Positions 9,884 through 18,552 of a stretch of 64,000 bases of DNA are shown in pieces; position 1 is the stretch's first letter, and each line of letters begins with the position of its first letter. The stretch is from Veillonella ratti (lineage in GTDB: Bacteria; Bacillota; Negativicutes; Veillonellales; Veillonellaceae). The stretch is from the NCBI RefSeq assembly GCF_003992115.1, contig NZ_RQUX01000006.1, positions 62,001-126,000 on the forward strand, given 5' to 3'. The notes below the pieces were generated by a model. That model did not search any database. It was not told where the DNA came from and saw only the letters and a list, made by a program, of their open reading frames with translations. A program made the position numbers and the translations under genes.

Positions 9884-9920
9884 TTTTCACATAATATTTC
9901 AAGTAGTTAGCAGGTATATA

Positions 9921-9929
9921 TGTTATAAT
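9921..9929 (+). promoter_or_regulatory. Extended -10 promoter for the 9989 gene
   Basis: TGT followed by TATAAT (9924-9929) is an extended -10 element. No good -35 is visible. It lies 60 bases before the start codon. Confidence 0.55.
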
Positions 9930-9988
9930 AGATAAAATGGTACTAAAATAACGATAATAGTTTATAGATTTTTTCAAAGGAGGGAACT

Positions 9989-11386
9989 ATGAAAGCCTGT
10001 AAGAAGAAGCTTAGTGCAGTCTTAATGGCAGGGATAATGAGTTGGCTCGTAGGCGGCGCTGCGGATGCGGCGGATTTGACAGCCGTACGTGCTACCAATG
10101 AAGTGGGGCACACCCGCATTGTCCTTGACATGAAGGGGTTACCGGATGGCTGGAGTTCTATTTATAATGAAAAAGCACAGCAGGTACGAATCCATTTTGC
10201 CGGTACTACGAATCGCACGAGTGGTCCGGTTCAGTATAATAATCGCAATAGCGGTGTTTTGCAAGGCGTAGGCCTGGCGAGCACAGATACAGGCCTCGAC
10301 TTATCGCTCAGTGTAAATCAGCCGATTCGCTACCACATGTTTACTTTGCAAAATCCGGACCGCATAGTATTGGATTTGTTTAATAATTATGATCAACGAA
10401 CTACAAAGCCCTTGAAGGACGGTGTGGTATATACTAAATGGGATACCAGTACCGATACGGGCCGCGTAAAAGTAGATGCTCTTACGGTAGCGCCCACAGA
10501 GCCGGCCGTGATTAAAGCGGACGGCGATAAGGCGGAGACTTTGGCTGAGGTGACGCCGACCGGTGCCATTTCGGTGGGCCTTGTCAATGCGGCTGATGTA
10601 GCGGCCGGGCTCAACGGTGAAGGGTTAGTGGAAGGAACGGTACAGCTTGCTTCCGGTGAAAAAATCCCCGTTGTACCGGGCTATCAAATAACGCCGGTAG
10701 GGGTACTTCGTTATATTCCTAATCAAGGGTATACGATTAGTGTGGAAACGCCTAAATTGCAGTTAAAAGAAGGGAATAAAACTTATATCGTAAGCGGTGT
10801 TAATCGCACGCGCGGTACGGATGAGCTCATCGCCTATAATGCGGCTTACGGCTCATCGACGCACACCAATGTATACGGCAAAGAGGTTACGTTACGGCGC
10901 AATGTGGTTGTAGCTAAAGGTACGAACGACTCTAAATTGGCTGATGCAGATATCGTGTTGTCGGCTCATGGTGCCATTGTGCCGGTGATTGATGCATTAC
11001 GCATCGGCGATATTGTGAATTTACAAGTGGTTCCTACGATTGTTAAAATCAGTGCGGCCGGCACGACCTTGGCTCAAAGTAAACGAATCGTGTTGGCTAA
11101 TGGTATGGTGACGGATTTTGACGGCGACAATTATCGTGGTCATACCTTATTAGGGGTGCGACCTGATGGTACATTGATTGTCCTTTTGGCATCCGGCAAT
11201 TATCGAGCGTCTTCCGGCATAACTTTGGAACAAGGGGGCCGTATGCTGTCAGAGTTTGGGGCGGTTACGGGCATTGATGCGGGTTATCAGCGGGATAATG
11301 ATTTATATGCCAACGGTATCTACCTCCATCGCGATGAGACCAGTTTTGGCACGGCGCGCTATGGGGAAATCATAATTTTCCCTTAA
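9989..11386 (+). CDS. Exported AMIN-domain phosphodiester glycosidase family protein
   Basis: A 465-residue exported protein. Residues 1-27 look like a signal peptide (basic start, hydrophobic core, ADA before the mature end). Residues about 30-135 resemble an AMIN domain, a module that targets proteins to peptidoglycan. The C-terminal 200 residues resemble the NAGPA/phosphodiester glycosidase family: YNAAYGSSTHTNVYG, then LLGVRPDGTLIVLL and SGITLEQGGRMLSEFGAVTGIDAG. In typical members the last motif continues as DGGGSST; here it reads DAGYQRDN, so activity may be altered. It probably acts at the cell wall in the periplasm. The substrate is unknown. Confidence 0.75.
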   Translation: MKACKKKLSAVLMAGIMSWLVGGAADAADLTAVRATNEVGHTRIVLDMKGLPDGWSSIYNEKAQQVRIHFAGTTNRTSGPVQYNNRNSGVLQGVGLASTDTGLDLSLSVNQPIRYHMFTLQNPDRIVLDLFNNYDQRTTKPLKDGVVYTKWDTSTDTGRVKVDALTVAPTEPAVIKADGDKAETLAEVTPTGAISVGLVNAADVAAGLNGEGLVEGTVQLASGEKIPVVPGYQITPVGVLRYIPNQGYTISVETPKLQLKEGNKTYIVSGVNRTRGTDELIAYNAAYGSSTHTNVYGKEVTLRRNVVVAKGTNDSKLADADIVLSAHGAIVPVIDALRIGDIVNLQVVPTIVKISAAGTTLAQSKRIVLANGMVTDFDGDNYRGHTLLGVRPDGTLIVLLASGNYRASSGITLEQGGRMLSEFGAVTGIDAGYQRDNDLYANGIYLHRDETSFGTARYGEIIIFP

Positions 11387-11455
11387 TGGGTCCGTTGCCG
11401 ATGATGTGAATTTTTAATGATTAGAGGCGGGTTTAGTAATAAATTTGCTTATCCG

Positions 11456-11464
11456 TGATATAAT
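11456..11464 (+). promoter_or_regulatory. Extended -10 promoter for the 11498 gene
   Basis: TGA followed by TATAAT (11459-11464), with no clear -35. It lies 33 bases upstream of the start codon. Confidence 0.55.
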
Positions 11465-11497
11465 ATATGTAGACGTTAGTCAAAGGAGGATTTACGT

Positions 11498-11800
11498 ATG
11501 AAAAAATATATGAAATTTTTAGTAATGGCTGCTGTTGGCGTAAGCCTGGCGACCGGATTCGTTTTCACGGCCTCCGCAGCCAATGTCAACCAGGAATCCG
11601 TATTAACCGGTCAGGTTGTATCGGTTGTACCGGTAGGTACAGTTGTTAAAGAAGGGGACGTATTGGTAATAGTACAATCCTTAACGGGCCCAATGCCGGC
11701 TGCTCGTTCCACTGTTAACGGTGTAGTTACGAATGTAACGGTTAAAAACGGCGACCAAGTAAACCGCGCACAAGTTGTAGCCGTGGTTGACGGTAAATAA
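11498..11800 (+). CDS. Small exported protein with a biotinyl/lipoyl-like domain
   Basis: A 100-residue protein with a signal peptide (residues 1-27, ending in TASA) and then little more than one barrel-sandwich hybrid domain. The two-fold repeat of short strands (VTGQVVSVVPVGTVVKEGDVL and its second half ending in NGDQVNRAQVVAVVD) is typical of biotinyl/lipoyl domains and of membrane-fusion proteins. Where carrier domains have an MKM loop with the modified lysine, this has LTGPMPAARST with no lysine, so it is unlikely to be biotinylated or lipoylated. It has a strong ribosome site (AAAGGAGG) and its own promoter. I infer a structural periplasmic role; a partner is not evident. Confidence 0.7.
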   Translation: MKKYMKFLVMAAVGVSLATGFVFTASAANVNQESVLTGQVVSVVPVGTVVKEGDVLVIVQSLTGPMPAARSTVNGVVTNVTVKNGDQVNRAQVVAVVDGK

Positions 11801-11866
11801 TCAAAGCAATTCCGCTGAAGTATTCAGTTAAAACAGTTGACATATAGTTTTAGAGAGGAGCTATGA

Positions 11867-13750
11867 ATGAAGCCATTTCGTTCATCACGCCGGTATATGA
11901 AAGGTGTACTGGCGCTTTTCTTTTGTTGCACTGTTGTCGCTTCGGCACAGGCAGTTGATTTTCTGCCAGTAACCGATGTGCGTACAGGCATGGAAGGACA
12001 CGTTGATACAGTAGTAACGGGAGATGATATCTCCAGTTTTAATATGAAAGTTTTAGGCGTCATGAAAGACCGTGGCCCGTCGGGCGATTTAATTTTAGCT
12101 AAATTTTCCGGCCCCGTTATTGATGAAACGGGCGGCATCGTGCACGGTATGAGTGGCAGTCCCGCGTATATTGACGGCAAGCTGGTAGGCGCCGTTGCCT
12201 ACGGTTGGGGCTTTGCGGATGGCACTATCGGTATGATTACGCCAATCGAAGATATGGTTAAGCTTTGGAATATTCCCTATGAAAAGAACTTAGCCAATCC
12301 TTGGCGCGACAGTCAGTTGATTCCCCTTGGTACACCGCTTATGGCTTATGGCTTCGACCCGTCGGCTCTTAAGTTTATGAAGGAAAAGTTGCCGGAATAT
12401 GAGTACAGCACATATGATACGGCAGCGGCTGATGGCGATGATGTGGTTAAACCGCTTAAAGCGGGCGGTTCCGTAGCGGCTTTGCTCGTTGACGGTGATT
12501 TGAAACTGGGCGCAATCGGTACGGTAACCTATGTGGATCAGGATAAAGTCGTAGCATTCGGCCATCCGTTTTTAAAACGCGGCTCTGTAGGTTACTTCAT
12601 GCATAATGCATCTATTTTTACCGTTGTAAAAAGCTTGGATTCCGGCTTTAAGCTTGGCTCTATGGGCGCTGAAGTTGGGACCGTAACGGAAGATCGCGGT
12701 GCCGGTATTGCCGGTACATCGGGCAAGATTACGAGCGGTATTCCTATGGCGATTACCGTGCGTGATCTCGATATGAATCGAACTCGCGAAGCGGGTGTTA
12801 AAGTGGTGGAAGCCGATGAGTTGACACCGACATTAAGTACTACGGCAGTTTATAATTTTATCAGTAAAACATTGGATCGCAATGGTGAAGGTACATCCAC
12901 CTTAACTCTTAAAATCCAACCGCGTGATATTAATATTCCGCCGTTGGAACGGACAAATATGTTCTATTCCAATGATTCCATCGGCATCAAGAGTGTTGAT
13001 GAATTTTACAATATTATTGACGTGCTCATGAATAATCGTTTTATCAATTATGAAATTGCGGGGATTCAGGTGGATGCATCCTTAACGAAGGAAAAGAAAA
13101 CCGCCGTAATCGGTGATGCCACGTTATCACCGGCTGTTGCATCGCCGGGGGATACAGTTGTAATTAATGTTAAATTACAACCGTTCCGTGAAGAACCGAT
13201 AACGAAGGAAATCTTCTTTACCGTGCCGAAGGATCAACCGTATGGGGAAGTAACTTTGGAAGTTCGCGGTGGCGGCGTGGTACCATTGCCATACCTTTTG
13301 GAAAAACAAAAATACAATTTAACCGATGAAATTATTCGTCGTTTGAAAACGTATAAAGATTTTGACGAGTTCTATAAAGAACTGCGCAATACGGATACGA
13401 ATAACCAGATTGTGGTTGAAATCTTGGAAGATGGCGTCAGTATGGTAGAAGACGGTGAAAAAGCCGATACGAAAGGTGCTAAAATTGATGTGGCCGATGA
13501 GACTAAAATTCCGGGCGCTGTACCGAAGGGAAAAGCGAAGGAAAGTATTCCGGGCATTGATGACAAAGATGACAAAGAACCGTATAAAGCTAAAATCGAT
13601 ACGGAATACGTTATCCGCGGCGACGGTCAATTCGTATTGAAAGTTATGTCCCCGGCCGACCGTGATAAAGAAAAGGCTCGACTTGCCCGTGAAAATGCGA
13701 AGAAGTTGAAAAAAGCAGTGGACAATTCCGGCGAAACTGTAAGTCAATAA
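11867..13750 (+). CDS. SpoIVB-type S55 peptidase domain protein
   Basis: A 627-residue exported protein. Residues 1-34 look like a signal peptide. The next 250 residues match the S55 (SpoIVB) serine peptidase domain: GMEGHVDTVVTG, GIVHGMSGSPAYIDGKLVGAV with the expected nucleophile serine in GMSGSP, and KVVAFGHPFLKRGSVGYF with the GHPF histidine. In Bacillus SpoIVB acts in sporulation signalling, but there are no sporulation genes nearby and the homologue here lies beside envelope genes. The remaining 350 residues are a predicted beta-rich region and a charged Lys/Glu-rich tail. The start at 11867 follows GAGAGGAGC. A terminator follows. Confidence 0.8.
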   Translation: MKPFRSSRRYMKGVLALFFCCTVVASAQAVDFLPVTDVRTGMEGHVDTVVTGDDISSFNMKVLGVMKDRGPSGDLILAKFSGPVIDETGGIVHGMSGSPAYIDGKLVGAVAYGWGFADGTIGMITPIEDMVKLWNIPYEKNLANPWRDSQLIPLGTPLMAYGFDPSALKFMKEKLPEYEYSTYDTAAADGDDVVKPLKAGGSVAALLVDGDLKLGAIGTVTYVDQDKVVAFGHPFLKRGSVGYFMHNASIFTVVKSLDSGFKLGSMGAEVGTVTEDRGAGIAGTSGKITSGIPMAITVRDLDMNRTREAGVKVVEADELTPTLSTTAVYNFISKTLDRNGEGTSTLTLKIQPRDINIPPLERTNMFYSNDSIGIKSVDEFYNIIDVLMNNRFINYEIAGIQVDASLTKEKKTAVIGDATLSPAVASPGDTVVINVKLQPFREEPITKEIFFTVPKDQPYGEVTLEVRGGGVVPLPYLLEKQKYNLTDEIIRRLKTYKDFDEFYKELRNTDTNNQIVVEILEDGVSMVEDGEKADTKGAKIDVADETKIPGAVPKGKAKESIPGIDDKDDKEPYKAKIDTEYVIRGDGQFVLKVMSPADRDKEKARLARENAKKLKKAVDNSGETVSQ

Positions 13751-13773
13751 GAATAAACTGAATAGTAAGCAAT

Positions 13774-13808
13774 GAAGGCGATGGACAGTGATGTTCATCG
13801 CCTTTTTA
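13774..13808 (+). terminator. Rho-independent terminator after the S55 peptidase gene
   Basis: AAGGCGATG (13775-13783) pairs with CATCGCCTT (13796-13804), followed by TTT. It separates the peptidase from the mla operon. Confidence 0.85.
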
Positions 13809-13890
13809 TATTGTGGGGCCACAGCTTGCCGGAAAATAGAATTTTTTTCAAAAAGATTGTAAAATTTAGATATATTCATCGTTGGTACTG

Positions 13891-13920
13891 ATGACAATGA
13901 CTAAAGTTTTGTGATAAAAT
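13891..13920 (+). promoter_or_regulatory. Promoter of the mla operon
   Basis: ATGACA (13891-13896), 18 bases, TAAAAT (13915-13920) preceded by TGA, an extended -10. Confidence 0.55.
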
Positions 13921-13996
13921 GAGGGGTAGTAATCATACTCAATTATAAGCAGATGTGATGAACTTCAATAGATGTGATGTAAGAGGAGGAGAACTT

Positions 13997-14758
13997 TTGC
14001 AGTGGTTAGAAGCGCTTGGCCGTGAAGTGATACGTTGGTTGGCACGTTGCGGTGAAGCTGTAATATTAATCGGCCAAACCATTAAACAGTTACCAAAGGC
14101 CAATTGGCGCCATGTTATATTTCAAATGGCTCATTTGGGCGTAGATTCGTTGCCGATTATCAGTTTAACTTTATTGTTTGCCGGGGCTGTAATGACCTTG
14201 CAAATTGCCGATATTTTGATTCGTTACGGTGCACAAGGTACGGTTGGTGGTATCATGGCCATTGCCATGGGGCGTGAATTGGGACCGGTACTGGTAGGTG
14301 TTGTGTTATCGGGCCGCGTTGGGGCAGCCATTACTGCCGAGATTGGTACCATGAAGGTAACCGAGCAAATTGATGCCCTCAAAGTAATGGCCGTTAATCC
14401 TATCGGCTACTTGGTAGTGCCTCGCGTGATTGCGTGCATGATTATGGTGCCGATTCTGGCTTTTTACGGTGTTATTATCGGTATCGGTGGCGGTTACGTG
14501 GTAGCGACGTTGTTTAAAGGCATGGCGGGCATGACTTATACCGATTCCATTCAACTTTTTGCCGTTACCAGTGATTTAACTTACGGTTTAATCAAAGCCA
14601 GTGTATTTGGCGCCGTAATTGCTCTTGTTGGTTCGTACAAGGGCATGTATACTAAAATGGGGGCTGAAGCAGTAGGTAATGCAACTACCAGCTCCGTAGT
14701 GACCAGTATTATTTTAGTATTCGTATTAAATTATTTCTTATCCATGGCGTTATTCTAG
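13997..14758 (+). CDS. mlaE: MlaE-family phospholipid ABC transporter permease
   Basis: Inner-membrane permease of the Mla phospholipid transporter, working with MlaF ATPase and MlaD. The signature TAEIGTMKVTEQIDALKVMAVNP is complete, and five or so hydrophobic segments follow in the expected order. I choose the TTG at 13997, placed by AAGAGGAGGA (13981-13990), giving 253 residues; the upstream GTG and ATG at 13955-13958 have no ribosome site. A 180-base gap with its own possible promoter separates it from mlaF, unusual for genes whose products form one complex. Confidence 0.93.
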   Translation: MQWLEALGREVIRWLARCGEAVILIGQTIKQLPKANWRHVIFQMAHLGVDSLPIISLTLLFAGAVMTLQIADILIRYGAQGTVGGIMAIAMGRELGPVLVGVVLSGRVGAAITAEIGTMKVTEQIDALKVMAVNPIGYLVVPRVIACMIMVPILAFYGVIIGIGGGYVVATLFKGMAGMTYTDSIQLFAVTSDLTYGLIKASVFGAVIALVGSYKGMYTKMGAEAVGNATTSSVVTSIILVFVLNYFLSMALF

Positions 14759-14843
14759 TTGTTAGTTTGCTACGTCGATTGATTTTAGTATTATTTTCAT
14801 GAAAAATATTGCCCCGTTGCTTAAAAGGCGGGCGTTTTATCAT

Positions 14844-14870
14844 TGAATTTTGAAACAGATATTTTATAAT
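14844..14870 (+). promoter_or_regulatory. Possible internal promoter before mlaF
   Basis: TATAAT at 14865-14870 with TTGAAT (14844-14849) 15 bases upstream, in the 180-base gap between mlaE and mlaF. Spacing is short, so support is moderate. Confidence 0.4.
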
Positions 14871-14939
14871 TATAGTAGTAACTGTAGGTTCGCTTAAAAA
14901 TCGGACTTATAGTTTGAGATTAATTGAGGCCGGAGATTC

Positions 14940-15707
14940 ATGATTGAATTACAGGATGTGGTCGTTGCCTACGGCGATAGGGTTATCCTCGACCACGTAG
15001 ATTTGACAATAGAAGATGGCGAAACGTTGGTTGTCCTTGGCGGCAGCGGCGCCGGTAAGAGTACGATTCTGCGTCTCATAATCGGTTTGCAACGGCCGAA
15101 CAGCGGACGTATTCTGGTGGACGGCGTTGATGTAGTCGGCTTAAGCGAAGACGAATTTAACAAAGTTCGTGAAAAAATGGGGATGGTGTTCCAATACTCG
15201 GCGCTTTTCGACTCTATGACCGTGGCTGAAAATGTAGCTTTCGGGCTAAGACAGCATACGGAATTAACTAATGATAAAATTAAGGAAATTGTGCAGGACA
15301 AATTGGATTTGGTGGAGTTGCCTAATACGGGCAACTACATGCCGAATGAATTGTCCGGGGGCATGAAAAAACGTATCAGTTTGGCCCGGGCCATTGCTTT
15401 AAATCCTCGCATTATTTTATATGATGAACCGACGTCGGGGCTTGATCCTATAACATCGGGGACAATCAGCAAACTTATTCGGAGCATGCAAAAGCATCTT
15501 CACTGCACTTCGATTGTAGTAACTCATGATATGCAATCGGCTTTTTATGTGGCAGATCGCATTGCCTTATTGGATAAGGGTAAATTTATAGAAGTTTCGA
15601 GTCCGACTGAATTTAGCAAATCTAAAAACAAGTTGGTCCAGCAGTTTATACATGGCGGCGATATTATGGAAGGCGCCGGTGAGGGGGAGAAAACAGATGA
15701 AGTTTAA
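14940..15707 (+). CDS. mlaF: MlaF-family ABC transporter ATPase
   Basis: Cytoplasmic ATPase driving the Mla transporter. In 255 residues it has Walker A (GGSGAGKSTI), Q-loop (FQYSALFDSMTV), ABC signature (LSGGMKKRISLARAIA) and Walker B (IILYDEPTSGLDP) plus the switch histidine in VVTHDM. LSGGM in place of LSGGQ is typical of the MlaF group. The stop overlaps the start of mlaD by 11 bases, indicating coupled translation. Confidence 0.95.
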   Translation: MIELQDVVVAYGDRVILDHVDLTIEDGETLVVLGGSGAGKSTILRLIIGLQRPNSGRILVDGVDVVGLSEDEFNKVREKMGMVFQYSALFDSMTVAENVAFGLRQHTELTNDKIKEIVQDKLDLVELPNTGNYMPNELSGGMKKRISLARAIALNPRIILYDEPTSGLDPITSGTISKLIRSMQKHLHCTSIVVTHDMQSAFYVADRIALLDKGKFIEVSSPTEFSKSKNKLVQQFIHGGDIMEGAGEGEKTDEV

Positions 15708-17001
15708 TACAGAGGCTAAGGTGGGCTTGTTTACCATTATCGGCCTTTGCTTATTTGCAGCGGCGATCATTTTTGTTGGTCGTTTGGAATTATTTGAACC
15801 GCCGCGGATGCATATTACCGGCGATTTTCAGTCGGTTACGGGCCTTAAGACCGGTAACCAGGTTAAATATTCCGGCGTTACGGTGGGCCGTGTAAGCTCT
15901 ATGGAAGTTACCGCCAAAGGGGTAACGCTTACTATGGATATTGATAAAGATACGGAGATCCCGATTGACTCCGAGTTTGCCTTGGCCAATGACGGTATTT
16001 TGGGTGATAAATTCATTCAAATTACACCGGGCCACTCTCAAGTTTATTTAAAAGACGGTGATATGATTCGCGGTGACGGTCATAGCGACATTGATAAAAC
16101 GATGCAGCAAGCTACCGTATTGATGGAAGAGGCTAATAAAACATTGGGCTCTATTAATAATATTATCGGCGATGCGCAGACTCAGACATCACTTCGCAAC
16201 GCGCTTCGTTCTACAGAAATCATCGCCAATAATACGGCGGAACTTACGGCTCGTTTTAATCAAATGGCTCTGGATAATCAGGGTAACATTAATGAAATTA
16301 CAGCCAACATGACTGATATTACACGTAATATGACGGCGATTACGGGTCAGCTTGATACATCCTTACAAAATTTGGATGGCGACGGTCAGGCATCTCGTGA
16401 TATGCGTACTATTTTAGATAATTTGAAAACAACAACTGACAGCTTGAATTCCATGGCTGCTTCTATGCAGGGTATCGTAACCGACCCACAGAGCAGTCAG
16501 GATATTAAGGAAACTTTGCATAATACGGCACAGTTGACAACTAAGTTAAATCGTCTGACCGGTGGCGACGTAGATAGTCGTGAATCCGGAAAAAAGTACC
16601 CTTTTAAGGCAAGCGCCAATATGGAGCTCTTATATAATACAACGAAGAATAAATATAATCCGAATGCCGATTTCCGTTTGCAATTCGGTCAGAGTTTATT
16701 CACGTTGGGAGCGAATAATATTGGTAACGGCAGTCGCTTAGAACTTACGTATGGCAAATACGTAGGGGATGATTTTTCGATTCGTGGCGGTCTGTTTGAC
16801 GGTGACGTAGGTGTCGGGGTCGATTACGGCCTTGGCGGTCCGTTTACGATATCCGCAGCAGTTATGGATTTAAATGATGTGCGCTATCGGATTCGCAGTG
16901 AAGTCAGATTGTTTGATGATGTATATGCAATCGCTCAATTCATTCGTCCATTTAGCGAAGAAAATGGTGGTAATTTCTACGGCATTCGATATGTCTTTTA
17001 A
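15697..17001 (+). CDS. mlaD: MlaD-type MCE protein with a C-terminal beta-barrel-like domain
   Basis: Substrate-binding MCE component of the Mla transporter. From the ATG at 15697 (after GAGGGGG; an upstream in-frame start at 15652 lies within mlaF) it has 434 residues: a membrane anchor (about 9-28), an MCE domain (about 37-115, FQSVTGLKTGNQVKYSGVTV), a long polar helical stretch (130-290) and a C-terminal region (about 305-434) of alternating beta strands rich in Gly and Tyr that ends in phenylalanine, as outer-membrane barrel proteins do. Ordinary MlaD is about 180 residues. The fusion suggests one protein spanning inner membrane to outer membrane. Such fusions are described for Veillonella Mla. 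Confidence 0.9.
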   Translation: MKFNTEAKVGLFTIIGLCLFAAAIIFVGRLELFEPPRMHITGDFQSVTGLKTGNQVKYSGVTVGRVSSMEVTAKGVTLTMDIDKDTEIPIDSEFALANDGILGDKFIQITPGHSQVYLKDGDMIRGDGHSDIDKTMQQATVLMEEANKTLGSINNIIGDAQTQTSLRNALRSTEIIANNTAELTARFNQMALDNQGNINEITANMTDITRNMTAITGQLDTSLQNLDGDGQASRDMRTILDNLKTTTDSLNSMAASMQGIVTDPQSSQDIKETLHNTAQLTTKLNRLTGGDVDSRESGKKYPFKASANMELLYNTTKNKYNPNADFRLQFGQSLFTLGANNIGNGSRLELTYGKYVGDDFSIRGGLFDGDVGVGVDYGLGGPFTISAAVMDLNDVRYRIRSEVRLFDDVYAIAQFIRPFSEENGGNFYGIRYVF

Positions 17002-17018
17002 TTTTGGGAGGTAATACC

Positions 17019-18482
17019 ATGTTAAATAAAAAAGCTCTTTCTTTAGCCATTGCAATGTCTTTAACAGCAACCGGCGTATTCGCAGCCGGTTCTGGTGATG
17101 ATGCCAAAATTGCTAAATATCAGCAGGCAGCATTAGTGATTACACAGCAAACTTTGGCCGATCGAATTGTTAAAGACGAAGTAGTGGGTGACAAAGTGTC
17201 TTTAACATTACCTCATACGGTGGAATTGGCTTTAGCTAATAACCGTGATGTAAGACAATCGGAATGGCAGTATGAAGCAGCGCGTGCACAGGTAAGTGTA
17301 GCGGCAGCGGCTAAAAATCCTAGCGTAGGTTACGCATATAGCGGAGAGCGTTCCGGAGGGGACACAGGAACTGGTACGAAAGCTGGCAATACATTTTCAT
17401 TAGAAGTACCAATTTATACAGGCGGTAAAGCGGAAGCGGCTATCGAATCGGCTCGTTACTCTCGTGAAGGTTATAATGCAGCCTTGGAAGTAGCGCGTCA
17501 AACCGCTAAATTGACAGCTGCTAAAAATTATTACTCCTTGATTCAAGCGCGAAATAAAGTAGACATTGCGCAACAATCGGTTCGTGATTATGATGGTCAC
17601 TTAACAAATGTAAATCAGCAATACAATGTGGGCATCGTAGCTAAATCCGATGTTTTGGCTTCGCAAACATCCTTGGCTAACGCTCAGACTTCCCTTGTAG
17701 AAGCACAGAATGCGGCTGATTTGGCGGAAGCAACCCTTAATAACTCCATCGGTATTCCGGTTAATACGAGTGTCGAAACGGCGGATAGTTCCCTTGGCTA
17801 TACGCCGTATCCCGTAACTTTGGCTGATGCCCAGGCTTATGCTTTATTACATCGTGCCGAACTTGTGCAAAGCACAATGGCGGTAAAAGCGGCAGAAGAA
17901 GAAATTAAATCCGCTAAATCCGGCTATTTACCGACTTTAAGTGCAACAGCTTCACAAGGATGGCAGGGAAATAACTGGGGCGGTACGTCCAATGATGGTT
18001 GGACCATTGGCGCAAAAGTATCATGGAGCCTCTGGGATGGCGGTAATACCAGCGAAAGTATTAAAGTGCAGGAAGCAAATTTAGAACGCTATAAAGAAGC
18101 TAACTACCAGGTTATGGACAGCATTAATTTGGCTGTTCGCCAGGCCTATTTAAATATGAAATCCGCTGAACAGACAATTGACAGCACGCGCGTGGCCGTA
18201 GAACAAGGTCAGGAAAACTTCCGTATTGCCTCCTTGCGTTATCGTGCCGGCGTTGGTACCAACCTTGATGTACTTGATGCGGAAACGGAATTGGAAACAG
18301 CTCGTAACAATTATGTAGATGCTTTATTTAATTACAATATTGCCGTTGCTACTTTGGAAAACGCTATGGGTGTACCTTTGGAAACACCAATCGGCGGTGC
18401 GGCAGCACTCGTTAATGAAGCCAATCCGACTCAGGCATTGAATACTTTGGTTGCCGATCAAGCGGCTAAAACTAATAAATAA
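17019..18482 (+). CDS. TolC-family outer-membrane efflux protein
   Basis: A 487-residue exported protein. The signal peptide ends at about residue 24 (TGVFAAG). Two repeats of the outer-membrane efflux (OEP) family are visible, each with long helices and a barrel-hairpin segment: VELALANNRDVRQSEW... for the first and AYALLHRAELVQSTMAVKAAEEEIKSAKSGYLPTLSA for the second. The start at 17019 follows GGGAGG; a TTG 15 bases up is poorer. It lies 17 bases from mlaD and leads to tamB, so I infer it works with the lipid-transport genes, though TolC proteins often serve efflux pumps. Confidence 0.9.
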   Translation: MLNKKALSLAIAMSLTATGVFAAGSGDDAKIAKYQQAALVITQQTLADRIVKDEVVGDKVSLTLPHTVELALANNRDVRQSEWQYEAARAQVSVAAAAKNPSVGYAYSGERSGGDTGTGTKAGNTFSLEVPIYTGGKAEAAIESARYSREGYNAALEVARQTAKLTAAKNYYSLIQARNKVDIAQQSVRDYDGHLTNVNQQYNVGIVAKSDVLASQTSLANAQTSLVEAQNAADLAEATLNNSIGIPVNTSVETADSSLGYTPYPVTLADAQAYALLHRAELVQSTMAVKAAEEEIKSAKSGYLPTLSATASQGWQGNNWGGTSNDGWTIGAKVSWSLWDGGNTSESIKVQEANLERYKEANYQVMDSINLAVRQAYLNMKSAEQTIDSTRVAVEQGQENFRIASLRYRAGVGTNLDVLDAETELETARNNYVDALFNYNIAVATLENAMGVPLETPIGGAAALVNEANPTQALNTLVADQAAKTNK

Positions 18483-18552
18483 AAAATCCTTGTAAGTGTG
18501 TGATGTGAATTAAATTTGTTTGTAAGATACTGTTTTGTGCGAGGAGTTTTAA

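Noticed and set aside
13319-13897. A 192-codon minus-strand frame over the end of the S55 peptidase gene and its terminator
   Set aside because: It runs through a terminator hairpin and has no recognisable domain or ribosome site.
14795-14840. A GCCCC...GGGC hairpin after mlaE as terminator
   Set aside because: The stem is short and mismatched and the T-run is poor; I could not support it as a terminator.
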